A stretch of 38,400 nt of DNA from Flammula alnicola (GCA_015499995.1 JADNRV010000401.1:1-38400); one strand, 5' to 3'; positions 1 to 12,153 are shown, numbered from the stretch's first letter. The notes: generated by a model from the sequence alone, not told the origin. Translations and numbers: made by a program.

Positions 1-3000
1 TGCTATTGATGACTCACACAAGGTAAAGATTTACAATTTTAGCTAGATAACTGGTATTGACCCGCATTCTTCCATAGGTCAATAAGCATATGGCGAAAGT
101 CGATGGTGTTGCAGTATGCAATGCTTTATGGACTTGCATGGACTCGCGCTATATCCGAGCCCAAGCATTAACCCTCACCAAGGCTCACGAGGAGCGTAAT
201 GGTCCACTTCAAGCAGTCGCCCTATCGTGTCATCGCTACGGCTTCGATTTTCCTCGGATCGCATTTTCTGACGATCCTATCAAGGTAAATACAATTCAGC
301 AATGCTAAACATTAAAATCGTAGACTAATCAGAAGCAGGATACTAAAATGATTCTCGGTGCCTTTCCCTCTTTAGGGCAATCCCTTACACCTATCGCGGC
401 TGCGTATGGGCTAAAAGCACTTGAACTTCCAGCTTCTCTTGTGCCCACCTGGCTTGGTTCATTCCAGTTGGTTGAAGCGACGCTGGCATGCCTTCTTGCT
501 CCGCTTGACGATGACCCAAATTCTCATATTTGCGTGAGCTTTGATGCTGAATGGAACATTTCTCGTCATATTGGTGTCTCTATCATTCAAATTGCACCAC
601 ATTCTGACCCACAGAACATCTTTATCATTCCGGTAAGTCCACATATCACAATTTTGCTTTAAAATCAAAGTGAACTCAATGATCATTTATATATCAGGTT
701 CATAAGTTTGGAAACCGGCTTCCACCCTCCCTCCTCCGTTTTTTTATCTCAAATCAAGTTTTCAAAATTGGTTTGAACATCAAAGGAGATTTTTCTCGTC
801 TCCGAAAGCAATTCTCGCAGCTTTCGGACCAAACTTCATTCAATGTCATTGATCTGAAAGAGTACTGCATTGATCGTGGTCTTATTTCTCGAAAAGATGC
901 TGGATCCCTTGAGACTCTTTGCAAGAGGTTGCTCCAGGTATATCTTGCGAAACCTGATGCTCTCCGAAAGCATGACAAATGGGAAGGCAAAACTCTTGCG
1001 CCAGAGCATTTAAACTATGCCAGCCTTGATGTTTTCGGGACTCGGCTGGTTTTTGAACGCGCATCTCAGATTCTACCCCTTGAACGCCCATCCTTGGACA
1101 CACCTGCGGGTACGAAAATCACTCTACTTATGCAAGAGGGCGGTGAACCCATTGCATATGGAAAGGTATCTGATGTGCAACCACCATCACTTGGTTCTAT
1201 TCGCGTAAAGACTGCTGGTTGCAACCGACTTGTTGTTGATATTGATGATATCATCAATGCAGCAGCAGCAGTTATCTTGCATATATCACCTCAATCTTCA
1301 GCTCCTAATAGAGGTGGTCGGAAGACGAAAAGTGGTGCGCTTACACTTGGCGAACTTCATTCAACTTCGTCAGATTGCACATTCAAGGTTGTTACACCAA
1401 TTACATTGCTGCATTTTGATAATCGTGATAACGAGGTGCGCTGGTATATTCTCCTCTATATTACTCAGTTTAAATGTTCAATTCAGGTCATGGAGAAATC
1501 CGCAGCACCACAGGCTACTTCAGCTCCTGTGACTGCTAGCATGTCTTGTGGGACTGAAGCTGGTGTCAATTTATCTTCCGAAGAGTCTGAAGATTTAGGC
1601 CTCGAAACTCTTGAATTGACCAATTCATGTTTTGAAGATGGCGATGCAGGAGAATCAAGTTCAGTTGATTTAGAAATGCTCGAGGCTTATTCAACAAGTA
1701 CAGAAAAACAACGTGGTTTGTCAGATAGTTCCAAGTTAACCTTCATGCATATTTACTGTTTATTTAGGAAAAAGGCGTCAGGGTGATGCTGAGCCGCCTT
1801 CAGAAGACCTATCTCTGCCAACAGACTTCCTTTCACGTCTCCAAAAGCTTGTAAACTCGCCACCTGATCTTGACAACACATACGTGAACATCAAGAAAGA
1901 CATATTTCATGCATTTCATATGATTCCAACCTCTGTTACTCATGGATTGCGCCCCGCTTTTCTTCGGGCCCTCCGTGACCATATTTTGCGTTGGGATCCT
2001 GAATACCGTGGTATCGTGGAGCAGGTCTGCAAGGATGTATTCAATCTTACTTTCAATCAGATGCTGGCCAAAAATCCCCGCTTCATTGCTGAGCGAACAC
2101 CACGTTATGTTCCACCTCCGAGTGTTCTTGTCCCAGCTATGTCTCATGTTTTTAACACATTCGGAAATGCTGTTGACGCCAAAACCAACTTGCCGCTTTT
2201 CACAGAGCTGGCCTGGCAGAAGGCTAATTCAGTTCTGGAGCTTGCGCGCCAAGGCTATCTGTCTGACAATCCTGATATTGTCTTGTATGAGAAAGCTGGT
2301 GTTGACAAATATGGCCTCCAGAAGTGGAAGTGCTTACGAGGTACAAACAAAGTTGAAGGAGGACCACATGGTGATATCTACCGAAAATTTGGTGCACTTC
2401 ACGGTAAGCTTCTCTATAATAATTTGGCATGCCATGTCTTATCATCTCACAGCTGGTCCACGTTTAACTGTAAATTGTCTTACGGATCATCGTACATGGT
2501 ATAATCTCCAGGTAAGGATTTCCAAATAAATATTCAACTTTATATTTACACATATTCTAGGCATATGCAAGACATCTATTCGGTGTGGACTGGGAGTATC
2601 ACCATGACCTGTCCCTCATCAATCATACATCATTTTTATTGAACTATCTATCTGATGTTTTCGACGGTGCAAATGCGTATGCGGATTGGATCAATGGCGA
2701 TCTTTACGAGGTTGCAGATGAACAATTTGGGATCTGTGCCTTTCCTGGTAAGACTGATTTTCGAATTAAAATTTACATGCAAGCCATATCTCATATTTTC
2801 TATCTCAGAGCCTCTTCGGTTACAGCTTGCGATGGAACCGTACACTGATGCTTCTCAAGCAAAATACAAGCTCAACTCATCTGATGACTGGCTCCGCAAA
2901 CGCCAAAAGTTAGCCCTGCCCGTTCTCCCTCCAAACACCGCGGAAGCTCGTCAGTACTTCTTCACTAAAATCCGCGAGTATGCCGCACTAGCCAGTAGCA

Positions 3001-3855
3001 GGGGCCGAGGAAAAGTGGATTATGAAGCTTTGGCGCGAGAGTGGAATGAGACGGCCGATGGAAAGTACCGTTTCTACGTTACAACTGAAGTTCTTACAGC
3101 ATACGCTAAAACGTGGGAGAAGAATACAAATATCAAAGCCTCCCAAGAGCTTATTTCCGAGAAGCTCAAATCAGTTGCACAGACCGCGCGCGTCTTTGCC
3201 GCGCCAGACCAGGCCTTCCCCGTATATCTCACCTCTTCTCCACATTCACAACACCCAAGCCATGGTGTCCTTGATCTCGAGGACACACAAATGGGAGTCC
3301 CTGCATCACTATCTACAACACTTGCTATCTCACGCCCAAGAATTTCCCCTCCATCACATAGGATATCACCTCTGCCCCCTTTGAACCAGCCATCACACGA
3401 AACTCTCAGTCCTCGTATTTTGGCGGACTCGGATGTGACTGACAGGATGGTGATTGATAATCTCCACCCTGTCCCTACGCCATTGCCAGCCTCGTCAAGT
3501 GCTACTGGCAGTCAGGCCGAATCTTCGAGGACACCATCTGTCGCTCCTCAAGCCGGCGCAGGACAAGATCAGTGAGTCATTAAATTTCTTATCATTAAAA
3601 TCCTTCCTAACACTTATCACATACAGATATCGTGATTCGGATAGGCCAACCAAACGCCGTCGGGTTGTTCCTGATGAGACGCGGAAGCGGAAGACATTGC
3701 GTAAGTGCCGCCGGTGCGGTAAATCTGATTGTCCTGGGAATAGCGACATTCTTAATTGCCCAGTGGAGTGTACGGTACCGTGCAAGACGTGCCATGAGTT
3801 GAAGGGGTGTCGAGGAGTAGATAATGGAAAGAAATGTACATTCAGAATGAAATAG
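1..3855 (+). CDS. MULE-like DDE transposase with nested 3'-5' exonuclease domain (5' end outside window)
   Basis: Probably a transposase or a domesticated derivative. Proposed exons: 1-22, 78-284, 339-632, 698-1435, 1487-1715, 1768-2403, 2453-2511, 2561-2747, 2809-3571, 3627-3855. All joins keep frame, giving about 1,120 visible residues and a TAG stop at 3853-3855. The transposase core shows AIDDSHK near the visible start (first Asp), FSDDP near residue 72 (second Asp) and RGTNKVEGG near residue 690 (candidate Glu). Between the last two lies a DEDDy exonuclease: FDAEW (~144), LNIKGD (~200-205) and YASLD (~281-285), so all four acidic residues are present. The C-terminus is a Ser/Pro-rich linker, a KRRR stretch, and a zinc-knuckle-like tail with CRRCGKSDCPG plus about six further Cys. 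I recognise this architecture from agaricomycete genomes. What is seen is the motifs and splice sites; DNA transposition is inferred. The gene begins upstream of base 1, so terminal repeats cannot be judged. No frame break was seen. Confidence 0.82.
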
Positions 3856-5516
3856 CTAATAGATTCTGAGAGAGCACGTGATCTCTCTCCTTTTGTAGTT
3901 CTTTAATTCTTTTTCAGCTCAAGGATACCCAACCTATTGCAGGGAAAACCCAAAAATCTGAAAAGTTGCAGAATGAACGGGAAAGCATGAAAAAACACTC
4001 AGAAAAAAAAATCAGGTTTTTCCAAGAATGGTTAATAACTCTCTCAAAAGTTACTCAATTTTAAATCGGTCTCCTGGGAGTTGCAAGGATGCTCAAAGGC
4101 TTCAATTCTGCGATCTTAGAAATGTGGGAAAATTGTTTGTGGCCGAGGAATAAGAGCTCGTCGTTCGCTTACGTAAAGGTGCCGGTTCCTGATGGCGCCT
4201 ACCTTATTTCTGTATCCTTCTACTAGATTCATTAATTCAGTGATATATTCTTTCAAATTCATCACAACAATTTTGGTCCTCTAAGTCGACTCAGAGCTGA
4301 AAGGACATTGTAAATATGCAAAGTCCATATATCTTTGAATACATAGTAATGTATAATCCCCTCGGTCTAAAACTACAGGCTCACACACGCCCTGGACTGG
4401 CAAGAAGGAGAGGGTGGGTGGACCCTCGTATCCCTATGACGGTCCCCAACCCTACCAGTGACCACAATCTGACTGGCAGCTCATGCCTCGCCTCCGAATA
4501 CATCCTCGTCGTGGTTCATTAAATTGGATATCGTGGGCGAGTAGGGGGCCGCTTTTCAGCGAGGTGGTGTGGTTGTTTGACCACTGGCAAGCCTAGTACA
4601 CTTGAACCGTGCGGCAACCACGCGGTCGAGTGTTCATGAATCAGCGGCGTCGAGTAAATACATACATAAGCTTACCTCGCCCAAAGCCATCTCGTGGGGA
4701 TGTTGCTGAAGAGAGCTATCTCGAATTTGAGAGAGGCGGGGTTAAAAGGAAGGTGGCAGGCGCAGGGCGTGCTTGAGAAGATGAAGGGAGGATGAAAGCT
4801 TGACGCTGAGATCGAAAGTTTAGTTTGGCAATGTTATTCTGACCTCCAAATTCAGAAAAACAGCGCGCGACGCGCGGCGGGAGTTATTCTTAGCACCTTC
4901 CTTTTATATTAAGGTTCAAGATGGAAACATAGCGGACTGCGAAAAAAGCTTGTGCTATACTTGGCTTTCAGGTTTTTTGAAGTTTCTTCAGATTCGCTTT
5001 AGCCCTCCTCATCGAGTGAACTGGAATGGTTAGGACTCGCAGCTGCTCGCTTCGCATCTCTAGAATACTGGCCACGTCTACCGGCCAGCCGACTGACCAT
5101 TACCGATCAAGCTCCAAGCTTCAAAGCTTCAAGGGTAGCACTCAGTGGCCGCTCATGAGCGCAAATCGCTGCGCAATGATCATGCTGGAATGTCTTGCCA
5201 ATGTCACGGTTCTCTGTCACCACCACCACCAGCAGTGGGCTAGATGTTTTTTCAAACGCAAATAGGCCACCATGGCCTTAGGGTCATAGATGCTTTCGAA
5301 AAGTCGTCCATCACCGCCATCAGCTTTCGCGCAGTTGGCCTCGATCGCAACTTGAATTCCCACGTCCTTTGCGTTTAAATTCTGGAATTACATGATCATC
5401 CTTCCCCGCCGTCCTCGCTGTGTACCATCAGTCGCGTAATATCGCCCTTGTGATATAAAGAACGCGTTTTATTGAAAACTTGGGCGGCGTTGTTCTCAAA
5501 TTCTCTCCAACCTATC
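3856..5516. other. Intergenic region, no gene recognised
   Basis: About 1.66 kb between the transposase stop and the kinase start. Only short, compositionally unconvincing frames occur (for example 4316-4522 and 5026-5265), and none has a recognisable motif or plausible splice partners. The right part should hold the kinase promoter. A long antisense frame at 5396-5947 is treated as a shadow of the kinase first exon. No terminal inverted repeat of the upstream transposon was identified by eye, and no tRNA-like A/B boxes were found. Confidence 0.6.
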
Positions 5517-8500
5517 ATGGCTTTTCCCCAGTCGTTCTCGACTACTGCAGAGTGTCCATTCATGGAGAATTCGCCATCGACTTTGACGGTTAGGCTGTCG
5601 ACGTCAAGCAGTCCTGTCGTTCCTTCGACATCCCGCTTTGTGTCATTTTCGACCGACGTTGAGGGAACTCCGCGATCGAGGAGCCAGACGGAGTCTGTTC
5701 TGACCAACAGAACATCTTCGCCTCCCGGCCAGTCGCGCAACAGGTTTGCGCCAGGCAGGATGTCCCACTCTGGATCTATTTCCAGCCTCCTTATGTCGGT
5801 TCGCCCGAAATCCAAGTCCAAGTCCACAGCATCTGCACCTGAGCGGAGGCCCGAAACGGTGACGATGGAATCATCAACGAGTTGGTTCGGCAAAGCGCGT
5901 GATTTCATTCGTCCTTGGGAAGACGACGACGACGAGGGCGTGTCCATACCAGAAGAGCAAAAGCGGGCCTTTTCTCAAACACGCGATGTGGGTCCAAGCC
6001 TTTAGTAACTACTTCAATCTAACGCAATCTCTAGGCAGTATGTGAGACCCTCAAACGAATGGTCGGGTTCAGTGGAAAGGTGGTTTTGGAAATACTGGTA
6101 CTCTCGATGGAAGCGATGGAATATGTGCCAGAGCCGGCTCTACAAGGAATTGCCAAGACTTTCCTCGCGATCTGGAAAGCTGTTCAACACATTGCGGTAA
6201 GCGCTATGTCGTTGACAGTCGACTGAGAAATAACATTTTTCAGATGAATCGTCTAGCGTTCCTTCGTCTCACACAAACATGCACGACGATCTTGGACTCT
6301 ATCTGCAATGAAGTTGAAGCCGCAGGCGACGATGTGGCCAAAGAACTCTCGGGTCCGATTTTGGTTCTTGAAAGGTGACTAATATTTATGTCATGGTTAT
6401 TTCATTTAGCTAATATGGCCTACAAGATCGTTCGAATCTTTCTTGTCTCTTATCAGATCGCAGATCGAAATGCCCTTTCTCGCTCGTTATTTGAAGCGCG
6501 ATGAGACAACCAAAGCCATTGCCTCTTGCAACGATTCCCTACTGAAAGCGCTCGCGTTGTTCACGGTACGCGCTTTCTTAGAAAATTTCCATATATTCTC
6601 TGAATTCAAGACATCTAGAACACCATTCAAATTCGTACCCTTTCAGCTGTCTGCGCTAACTTTCGGCTTGGCATTGCCAATCATGACCAGCTGATGGCGA
6701 AATTGGACCAAACCCTGAACGGACAACGTAGTTCATCCCATCCGCGGCCCATGGAGCTCAAACGCTGCTCCGCCCCGGAATTGGACGCATTCCCGTCTGC
6801 TTCGTCTAACCGGACTTTGGGCATTTCGGCCTCTCCGACGATAGTCTCTCGCTCCACCGATGATCTGCTCCCTCAGCCACAAGTGGTGCCGGTGCTTCAG
6901 GAGTTACAAACAGTGCAGAACCTTCACGATGAAGAGTGTGACGTCGAAGACTTGGAAAGGAGCATCAAAGACGTGCTGAAGACGGGAGATGATGCGAAAC
7001 TGCTCTCGTTCCTTGGCGTCGAACCGGCGGACATGCCAGAAGCGATGAAAACTCTGCAAAGGACCCTCGAAGCCAGAGCGATACCGAAAAACGGCATAAG
7101 CAAGGACATACTACACCAGGAGTTCTTAGAGTGTGGGGTTGAGGCTCTGAGACGCCTGACCACGGGCAACAACCTCGTTGCGAACCTTCCTGTGTGGACT
7201 ATTACACAGTACTGTATCCCATTTCATATTTTGTTTGTGTTAAACGCCCTAACCATGGTGAACAGGTACGAAGTTGTCAGAGGCAAGAAAATCGGAATGG
7301 GTTCTTTCTCCCAAGTTTTTCAGGGAACGTGGAAAGGGCGGGTTGTGGCTATCAAGCTTCTGTCTGAAGTGACTCCTTACGATCTCTTCGTCCGCGAGAT
7401 CAAGGTTTGGAAGACGCTCAAGCATCCAAACGTCCTCAAGCTCTACGGCGCGAGCAGTGCCACCGCCAACCCTCCGTGGTTCTTCGTCAGCCCGTACATG
7501 GAGAATAACACCCTGGTGCATTTTCTGAAGCGCCTCTCGCATCGAGAGGAATACGAGGTGCATGGTCTAGGCCCGATTGCTGAGAACCTCCCGTGTTCTA
7601 GGAGTCGTAGCAGCTACGGGGGTACCTTCTTCAGGCTTTTGAAGGTCGCCGATGTGTACCGCATCTTGCAGGATATAGCAAGAGGGATGGAGTACTTGCA
7701 CTTCAGGAATGTCCTCCATGGAGACCTCAAGGTAAATTTTGCCATGGAACGTCTGTTTCTTGCACATTCCCATATACTATATTTCGTTTTTAGGCTTCGA
7801 ACGTCCTCGTGGATAAGAATTACAGATGCGTCATCTCTGACTTTGGCCAAAGCGAGATGAAGTCGGAGGTATGCAGGATTACGGGCTCGTCTATGCAAAG
7901 TAGGAGTTTCTGTTTATTTCTTATTAGATCTGGTTTCGTTAACCCATCTTTTTGATTATTAGGTGGAACTTTGAGATGGAAAGCACCAGAGCTCTTGGAT
8001 GGATCGTGCATGTTAACGCCGGCGACAGATGTCTATGCCTTTGCCATCGTGTGCATTGAAGTACTTACCATGGGTGATCTGCCCTGGGGTCAAGATACCG
8101 ACGACGCCATTCGCATTAATGTCTTAGGTATGTGTGGAACCCCACAGAATTGGAATGAAGTCAACTAACAGTTAGACAGAGAGGGATAAGCGCCCACTGA
8201 TACCTGTGGATTTCACGTCACCCTTGCTTCATGAGCTGATAGAAGCTTGCTGGGATCGTGACCCGGACAAGCGTTCACCGTTCTCACAGACAGTCGCAAG
8301 ACTTGTGCGTCTCAGGAGCATTGCTGGAGATGGTGAAGATCCCTCTGTCCTTTCTGATGACGAGACGTCGCTGCTATCTCCTCCTACATCGCCTTCGTTT
8401 GCTTCCCCTCGGCCTACCTGTGAGTCCATGCCTCGAATGGCTTGACCACTGATGCTCGATTCTGAATCACAATTTTACATAGCGCCTACACCAACCCCTC

Positions 8501-9782
8501 ATTCTAACTCTGTGGAAGTTTTTGATTCTTCGGACGATTACGTTGCTTTGCCCTCTCCTAAGGAAGTGGATGCTCTTCGGATGGAAGAGAACATGCCTTT
8601 TGGGATCATGAAGATGCCTGAACCGGTGTATTATCTACCCAATATGCAAATCAGACCTGCAAACGCAGAAGGGACTGCCTCGGATTCGGATTCTGACCTT
8701 ACAAGAACGACAGAAAGGGCGTGCAGGTCGCCTCCGCCCTTGAATGAAAGTGTTGCCGAAGCAAGGAATGAGAGGCGGTACCGATACCTCTTGGAGCACG
8801 AGTTCAACGCATCTTGTGAGTTCCTGTTTTTCTCCATCTGTCGACGCTTCTGAGATATTTCATGCCAGTAACGTTACCGCTGTGGGACCCGTCGCCTGTT
8901 CAAGTCGGCGATGTTGGGTACTTCCTTAAACCCTCAGGAACTTTCGTCTCGCTTTTCAATGCACTCAAGCCACATAAGATTCCGGGAGGCTTACTCGGTG
9001 ATCTGCCGTCCATGGCTAGTTATGGTAACGTATCCAAGGGAAATATTCGTATGGACAAGAGGAACGTGGCGCAGAAAGGACGCGATGTCTTTTCAGGTTT
9101 GCTGGCGTTCCGCCCGCGAAATGAATTACCGGTTGCGTTCGTCATTCTTTTCGTCTTATTTTCATTCGATACTTACTGATCAATTGATAGTCGACGACAC
9201 TCTTTTCGTCTGCGGGCGGGGCATAAGTGCGCTCACATATACACTGAGTTGGCGGAATATCATTACATGAAGAAACTCGATGCACCAAAGGCCTGGTTCC
9301 AAGCAAATGCGGACTTTATATTGAACTTCTACGGACAAGGTCATAACATTCAGAAAGAAGATCTCTTTTTAGGTATGTCCAATCATACTTTCCTCAGAAT
9401 GATTTTTTGAGTTATATCGTTCCAGTTATCAGTTTGTTGCAAGCACCGAATTATGCTCTATTCGTCAGCCACCGACATCCAGATGGCCAGGTGAGTCCGC
9501 TCTTGTATAACCCTTTATCCGCTCATCGATTGTGCTAATGTCATGCTTCTGTAGGCACACTTCAACGTATTTTCTGGTCCCAAGAAAGGTCAGCCTTGGG
9601 GAAACGTAACAACCGACACGAATGTCCCTGGCGGACGTAACGGTCCCAGCTACGAGGAATCCAGTCCTGAAGAACATGAACACGCTGTAAAAATCTCGAA
9701 TGCCCATGATCCTCCCAAGGCAGTCCTGATTGGCCGACTCAGGTTCAAGCCCGATAGCATGGAACCTACTACTGCGAAGTAG
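5517..9782 (+). CDS. TKL-type protein kinase with MLKL/HeLo-like N-terminal helical domain and agaric C-terminal domain
   Basis: Proposed exons: 5517-5987, 6035-6196, 6244-6374, 6427-6565, 6619-7208, 7266-7731, 7794-7899, 7963-8127, 8180-8419, 8483-8815, 8869-9136, 9191-9372, 9426-9490, 9555-9782. They sum to 3,546 nt, a clean 1,181-residue frame. Residues 1-157 are Ser/Thr/Pro-rich. Residues ~158-330 are all-helical and resemble the four-helix N-terminal domain of MLKL/HeLo-type cell-death proteins (LARYLKRDE and the following helices). Residues ~499-780 are a kinase: GMGSFSQV loop (508-515), VAIK Lys528, HGDLKASN catalytic loop (Asp651, Asn656), DFG 669-671 and APE 696-698. All key residues are present, so it should be active, unlike animal MLKL. 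About 35 extra residues follow the hinge. Residues ~935-1181 match a C-terminal domain I know from agaric TKL kinases, function unknown. ATG 5517 is the first in-frame ATG (CTATCATGG context). Possible role in death or stress signalling is inference. Confidence 0.85.
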
Positions 9783-10246
9783 GCGTGCGCTTTTTCGACA
9801 ATCTCTTCTTTGCGTGCATTTTATCGTCCGTTTATGTATTCCAGAAGCCCAGGGATCCATTTTTGAACAATACCCTATCCGTACAACAGATATACTACAA
9901 CGCTCTTTCATTAAAACAACCGGAATGTTTCGTGCATGAAATCCTGTGGTGCGCGCATTGTCCTGAAGTAGCAAAGGTACGACCAATTCGAGGAATCTCT
10001 GCCTTTTGGGCGCTTAGAGTGGTCGCTATAATTCCCTTTCCCTCGCTGACTCGTGATCGAAGATGTCCCTCCTGTCCTAATACCGTAAGCCCGAGGTATC
10101 TTCCGTCTTTCTCTGGCGAGCTACACAGCTGTTCAAAAGTCTTTCTGCAGGACGAACCAAATCCAGAAAGAGATACTCTCTCTTGCTCTTCTCGATTTAA
10201 AACATCGTCCGAATTTCGAGCTACCAACTCCCTTCGCCTTGGAGTG
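9783..10246. other. Convergent 3' region between kinase and PIG-X gene
   Basis: 464 bp between two genes pointing at each other. A 193-codon frame (9785-10366, +) crosses it and runs into the PIG-X coding sequence antisense. It has no recognisable motif and is best read as chance. The segment presumably holds both 3' UTRs. No terminator-like or repeat structure was recognised. Confidence 0.5.
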
Positions 10247-11038
10247 TCACGTAGCCTTTGGGCGTTGCGAGTTTACGTTGAGACGCTTCGCAATTTTCCA
10301 CGACACTCGAAGAAGCCAAAGGAAACATGCGATAATAGTCAGCGCTGTAATTGGCTCAACGAATGAGAGGTCATCGAGGTTTCCAAGAGGTAGAATGAGG
10401 GTGTTGTGTGTCTCAGAAGAGAAGTTGGCGTGTGGGTGAATGGGTATAAGAATATTGCCAGATTTTGAGGACGGCAGAGCTGAGAGAATATGCGCTGGAA
10501 GGGAAGGTGGTGATGGCAAATGGTCGATTTGGACTATCGGAACATTATTATCAGTCTTGTGCATGATGGGTACAAAGGGAAATAGAGACTGACAAGATGA
10601 AGGACAATGCAGGAATGCCTGCGGCCACTCAACTCGTAGTAGTTCATAAGGCTTAGATTGTCCACCTCCGTTCGTCGGACGCTTCGGTTTGCCGTACCGT
10701 AGGTGCATTGGAACTTCGATGTACAGCGTCTTTCCCTCCTCTTCTTCACTCCCAAGCTCCAGCCCCTCCAATACTTTAACATTGATCAACAGGTCCGACA
10801 CTTCTTCAGGAAGGGCGTGTACAGGTCTTTCCAGGTCCCTAGTTCCCCAGTGGTTAAATGAATAAGAGTCTCGCTGAGCTAGCTCGTGCGTGTCAACGAA
10901 GAGAACCGGTGGCAGGGTGTAATACAGGTGAGCGGTGCAGGATTCATATATTTGGGATGGGCCACGAAGGCGAATCGCGTTCTTTGAGACTGGGTGAAAG
11001 CCTTGTTCTGGGAGTAGGGCAGAGGTAAGATGGGCCAT
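10247..11038 (-). CDS. PIG-X/PBN1 family subunit of GPI mannosyltransferase I
   Basis: Single-exon gene of 263 residues starting at ATG 11038 and ending at 10247. In this family (PIG-X in animals, Pbn1 in yeast) the protein sits in the ER membrane and stabilises the catalytic mannosyltransferase PIG-M/Gpi14, which adds the first mannose to the GPI anchor precursor. Visible hallmarks are CTAHLYYTLPPVLFVDTHEL (around residues 34-53, the family's 'polypeptide up to the first Asp' block), a PMHLRYGKP motif near residue 110, a Cys pair (CPSSC) in the lumenal part, and one C-terminal transmembrane helix (ITALTIIACFLWLLRV) followed by a basic tail. This makes a type I-like topology with most of the protein in the lumen. 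No N-terminal signal peptide is obvious, as in some Pbn1 proteins. It is convergent with the kinase gene, with no functional link seen. The family assignment rests on motifs, not on a search. Confidence 0.85.
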   Translation of the reverse strand: MAHLTSALLPEQGFHPVSKNAIRLRGPSQIYESCTAHLYYTLPPVLFVDTHELAQRDSYSFNHWGTRDLERPVHALPEEVSDLLINVKVLEGLELGSEEEEGKTLYIEVPMHLRYGKPKRPTNGGGQSKPYELLRVEWPQAFLHCPSSCQSLFPFVPIMHKTDNNVPIVQIDHLPSPPSLPAHILSALPSSKSGNILIPIHPHANFSSETHNTLILPLGNLDDLSFVEPITALTIIACFLWLLRVSWKIAKRLNVNSQRPKAT

Positions 11039-11273
11039 AGTCGATAGATTTTCTACGTGTCAAATCGAGCTCGACGTCGTCGACGATCAAAGGTTGCCCT
11101 CGACGTGGCAAACGACGCGCCCGTATTTATTATTCTCTCCGTTGCCAAATAAATGTCCCCTTTCAGGAAATTATTCCTTTTCATGTCTCTCACGCGATCG
11201 AACTTCCTGATCATGGTCTGACCCAATCTACATTGAATCTAGCTTCAGTCATTACTGCAGATTGGCACCCGCC
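11039..11273. promoter_or_regulatory. Probable promoter of the PIG-X gene
   Basis: 235 bp between the PIG-X start (minus strand) and the first MYND copy (plus strand). It contains a GC-rich palindromic stretch around 11067-11086 (overlapping GACGTC/GTCGAC sites) close to the PIG-X start and otherwise nothing I can name. Assignment as a promoter is positional only. Confidence 0.3.
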
Positions 11274-12153
11274 ATGGCCACAGCTATCCATCTGGGCTAC
11301 CAGTGGACTTCTGGAAGACAAACTACGACTGGGATACACAGTTTGCCTTTGAGCAGTATGTCCAGATGTAGTAAGTACTTATCCTTAATCCTTCAAGACT
11401 TTCAAGAGTCTGAGGCTGAGGCTAAGACTGCGTTTCTCCGAGTCCCTTCGGTCAAGGAACATCCATCGCGAATGCATTCAATAATGTCATGAGCGGTTGG
11501 AAAGACGAGATACCAAAGCCATTTCTGCTGGGGCGGCTCAAGGAGACGTCGATGACATGTTGGAATTAGGGCTCCGGTCGGTAGTCTCTGATAATTCTAC
11601 GCTGAATATGTACAACATGCTCCTCTAACTTTAAATTCAAATTTTCTAGATTAGGATCTCGCATGTACATTCGCTTCAAGGAAGCCAAAGCGATCGCCGA
11701 CCCATTGCAGTCTCCATTTAGCCATGATGCATGATGTACGATGGCCGAGACGAAGACGTCGACGAGTCAAGCCTGGCCTTTTTCGGGAGATTCCCACATT
11801 TATGGGCAGCGTATAGCAAATTTCTTGACGGTACTGGATTACAACGACGCAACGCCCGACGTTGTGCGGCTCGTGACAAGAAACCCAAACGACGCAGCAG
11901 GCTCAAGAAATGCGCGAGAAATTCTACCGAAGACAACAAGCCTGTGTACTGCAGCAGGAAATGCCAAAGAGCCGTAAGTTTATTTGGAGAATGTTCTTCG
12001 GTTTTTCTCCATGTATCTACCACTTAGGATTGGCCAAAGCATCGACGGTGGTGCAAAATCGAAACTGTTCAAAGTGATTCGGAGTGGACCACCGATTCCA
12101 AACGTGACGATTGGGAGTATAGCGAGGATGAGGCCCCGGTGCCTGCAACCTGA
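11274..12153 (+). pseudogene. MYND-finger gene, copy 1 of a tandem triplet (degenerate)
   Basis: Homologous to the copies at 12545 and 13803 but heavily damaged. The ATG near 11274 is out of frame with the following conserved exon 1 (4 bases are missing relative to the other copies). An in-frame TAA replaces a codon just before CHERL (about 11484). The middle of exon 2, from the FKKIA block to the CKLGLFT block, is deleted at about 11700. The first MYND Cys pair has become CAAR instead of CAAC. The 3' part is still readable: exon 11650-11973 ends in KPVYCSRKCQRA, then exon 12028-12153 encodes DWPKHRRWCK and a TGA stop, so a MYND-like C-terminus could still be made from an internal start. MYND fingers bind zinc through seven Cys and one His and act in protein-protein contacts. 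I see this copy as the oldest remnant of the array. Confidence 0.75.

Noticed and set aside
1833..2147. Minus-strand frame of 104 codons inside the transposase gene
   Set aside because: Shadow of a real exon (1768-2403), with no motif.
4140..4215. Possible tRNA-like segment in the left intergenic region
   Set aside because: No cloverleaf, anticodon stem or B-box could be drawn.
5396..5947. A 183-codon minus-strand open frame
   Set aside because: It is exactly antisense to the Ser/Pro-rich first exon of the kinase gene, has no recognisable motif, and opposite-strand openness is common over such biased composition.
7214..7265. Kinase intron starting at the GTATCC donor
   Set aside because: It would shift the frame. 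The donor GTACTG at 7209 gives a 57-nt intron that joins WTITQ to YEVV in phase.
9785..10366. A 193-codon plus-strand frame after the kinase
   Set aside because: It begins right after the kinase stop and runs antisense into PIG-X, with no motif or ATG context. Likely chance.
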